From NCBI RefSeq assembly GCF_900184965.1, contig NZ_FXYA01000214.1, forward strand, positions 124,001 through 188,000: a stretch of DNA of 64,000 nucleotides, written 5' to 3'. Every line of letters starts with the position of its first letter. Positions within the stretch are counted from its first letter, which is position 1. A program made the position numbers and the translations under genes. This DNA comes from Akkermansia muciniphila. Lineage in GTDB: Bacteria > Verrucomicrobiota > Verrucomicrobiia > Verrucomicrobiales > Akkermansiaceae. Below the pieces are notes generated by a model. The model was given only the letters and a program-made list of their open reading frames with translations, was not told the DNA's origin and ran no database searches. This document shows positions 63,024 through 64,000 of this stretch, piece after piece.

Positions 63024-64000
63024 TCAGGCGATGCCGGGAACTGTTCCCTCTTTTTCCGGGGAGCCGGATGAAGAAGGCCCGATGAAGAGAGCGTTGTGGT
63101 TTAATTGCCAGAAGGCTGCGGATTCCCGGCGTGAAATCCCCTCCATATTGAGATAACGCGTGCGGAGCAGAGACAGGCTGGAGTGCCCCATGTCCATTTG
63201 CAGGGAGGAAAAATCCCTGAATTGCCTGGCGTGGTAGCTGGCGAAGGTGTGGCGGAGCACGTCCGCCTGCCATGGCCTGCCGGTCAGGGCGGAGAAACGC
63301 GCCCTGACCTGTCGCCATTTTTGTTTCCAGTTGGCGGGGGTGACGGGCATGTCTGCGGGCCTCCTGACGCGTTTCAGGATGCTGGACAGCGCGGGCTGGA
63401 GGCTGACATGGCGCGCCCCGCCCGTTTTGGAGTGTTGCGGCGGGATGGAGATTACCTTGTCTTCCAGGCAGACGTGTTTCCAGCGGAGCCGCTCCACTTC
63501 CGCCGGGCGGATTCCCGCAAACAGCATGATGCCTGCCGCCGCCAGACATTCCCCGTGGTGCATGTCCCCGGCCAGGCGCAGCAGCAGGGAGCATGCCTGT
63601 ACGGGCAGGGCGGCAATGCGGCGTTCCTTGATGACGGGGATATCCACCCCCGCCGTTGGGTTGCGTTCTGCCCAGCCGCGGCGTATGGCGTGGGAGCAGA
63701 CCGCGCTGAGGGCCGCCCGGCCATTCAGAAAGCGGCGCGGCGTGCGGAAGCTGCCGTTGAGCCATTCCCGGCAACTGGCGGCATCCAGCCCGCGCACCTG
63801 CCGCCGGGCCAGATCCGGCCTGTCCCGGAGCAGTTTGCCCGTCAGAGTGCGCAGCCCTTTTAAGCTGACTGGGCGCAGGCGGTCTTTTTTACTCTCCAGC
63901 ATATCCTGCGCCGCCTGGGCTACGCTGACGCTTTGTTCCATTTCTTCCAGGTTTTTTGCCCCCAGCAGGATAATGCGGTGCGCTCTTTTCAGGGTTCCCC
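63024..64000 (-). CDS. Tyrosine recombinase / integrase (5' end beyond window)
   Basis: At least 305 residues from an ATG at 63941, but the frame stays open to the window end (AHRIILLGAKNLEEMEQ), so the gene probably begins outside. Catalytic features are AGIRPAEVERLRW (Arg I), SKTGGARHVSL (Lys region), DVLRHTFASYHA (Arg II), MGHSSLS (His) and TRYLNM (Tyr nucleophile), so it looks intact. The core-binding domain precedes them. It resembles phage-type and Xer-like integrases. No attachment repeat or cargo is visible beside it, so it could serve site-specific inversion or belong to an element to the right. Confidence 0.85.
   Translation of the reverse strand, partial: GTLKRAHRIILLGAKNLEEMEQSVSVAQAAQDMLESKKDRLRPVSLKGLRTLTGKLLRDRPDLARRQVRGLDAASCREWLNGSFRTPRRFLNGRAALSAVCSHAIRRGWAERNPTAGVDIPVIKERRIAALPVQACSLLLRLAGDMHHGECLAAAGIMLFAGIRPAEVERLRWKHVCLEDKVISIPPQHSKTGGARHVSLQPALSSILKRVRRPADMPVTPANWKQKWRQVRARFSALTGRPWQADVLRHTFASYHARQFRDFSSLQMDMGHSSLSLLRTRYLNMEGISRRESAAFWQLNHNALFIGPSSSGSPEKEGTVPGIA

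Noticed and set aside
1-64000. CRISPR array or cas genes
   Set aside because: No regularly spaced direct repeats of 23-40 bp and no Cas-like proteins were found. The repeats seen in the autotransporter gene are coding beta-strand repeats.

Overview
The window comes from a gut Verrucomicrobiota genome of the Akkermansia muciniphila type. This is inferred from the host-derived DNA being roughly 55-60% GC, a giant autotransporter built from beta-strand repeats, a PEP-CTERM exported protein, a secreted sialidase-like BNR protein beside an SGNH esterase, the trpG-trpD fusion, and ribosomal and repair genes in unusual neighbourhoods. No database search was possible, so names rest on motifs read directly from the translations.

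Layout. 1-5845: a compact tryptophan operon (trpE partial, trpGD fusion, trpC, trpF, trpB, trpA) ending in a strong terminator. 6227-15685: a 3152-residue autotransporter. 15801-17779, minus strand: OsmC-like protein, metX and rpmJ. 18062-19987: a lipid A acyltransferase fused to a GT9 glycosyltransferase. 20061-23124, minus strand: pflB and pflA. 23318-26418: a decayed SGNH copy, an intact SGNH hydrolase and a BNR (sialidase-like) protein. 26432-31424: ankyrin protein, HAD phosphatase, an orphan nuoA and an MFS transporter. 31456-45649: a 14 kb lower-GC island inserted in a tRNA-Leu(UAG) gene. 45991-55457: membrane proteins, uvrB, rpmI-rplT, rseP and a PEP-CTERM protein. 55672-61711, minus strand: an AddAB-like helicase-nuclease pair. 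61933-64000, minus strand: an EamA transporter and a tyrosine recombinase that runs off the window.

Two regions stand out. First, four intergenic segments of about 180-200 bp (5938-6138, 27903-28084, 48741-48921, 54480-54651) are each bounded by inverted copies of a 15-bp dyad, CGGA-N7-TCCG. The N7 core matches within a pair and differs between loci, as expected of recombination sites. One inner edge of each segment carries a TTGACA or TTGTAT hexamer exactly 1 bp from the dyad. At two loci this hexamer, the dyad (as a 17-bp spacer) and a hexamer outside the segment form a promoter facing the gene: TTGTAT-N17-TATAAT at 28063-28091 and TTGACA-N17-TATTTA at 6117-6145. At the other two loci the TTGACA faces away from the gene. 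I infer a family of invertible split promoters in which the recombination site is itself the promoter spacer; two are drawn ON and two OFF here. They precede the autotransporter, the HAD phosphatase, a membrane glycosyltransferase-like gene and the PEP-CTERM gene.

Second, the tRNA-Leu island holds an intact three-gene operon: an SNF2/RapA-like ATPase, a type III-like DNA methyltransferase with a long N-terminal extension, and a type III Res-like helicase-nuclease with altered motifs. Around it lie a dead integrase (frameshift plus Tyr-to-Phe) and several gene remnants. The catalytic and target-recognition block of the methyltransferase is much more AT-rich than its flanks, which suggests a specificity swap.
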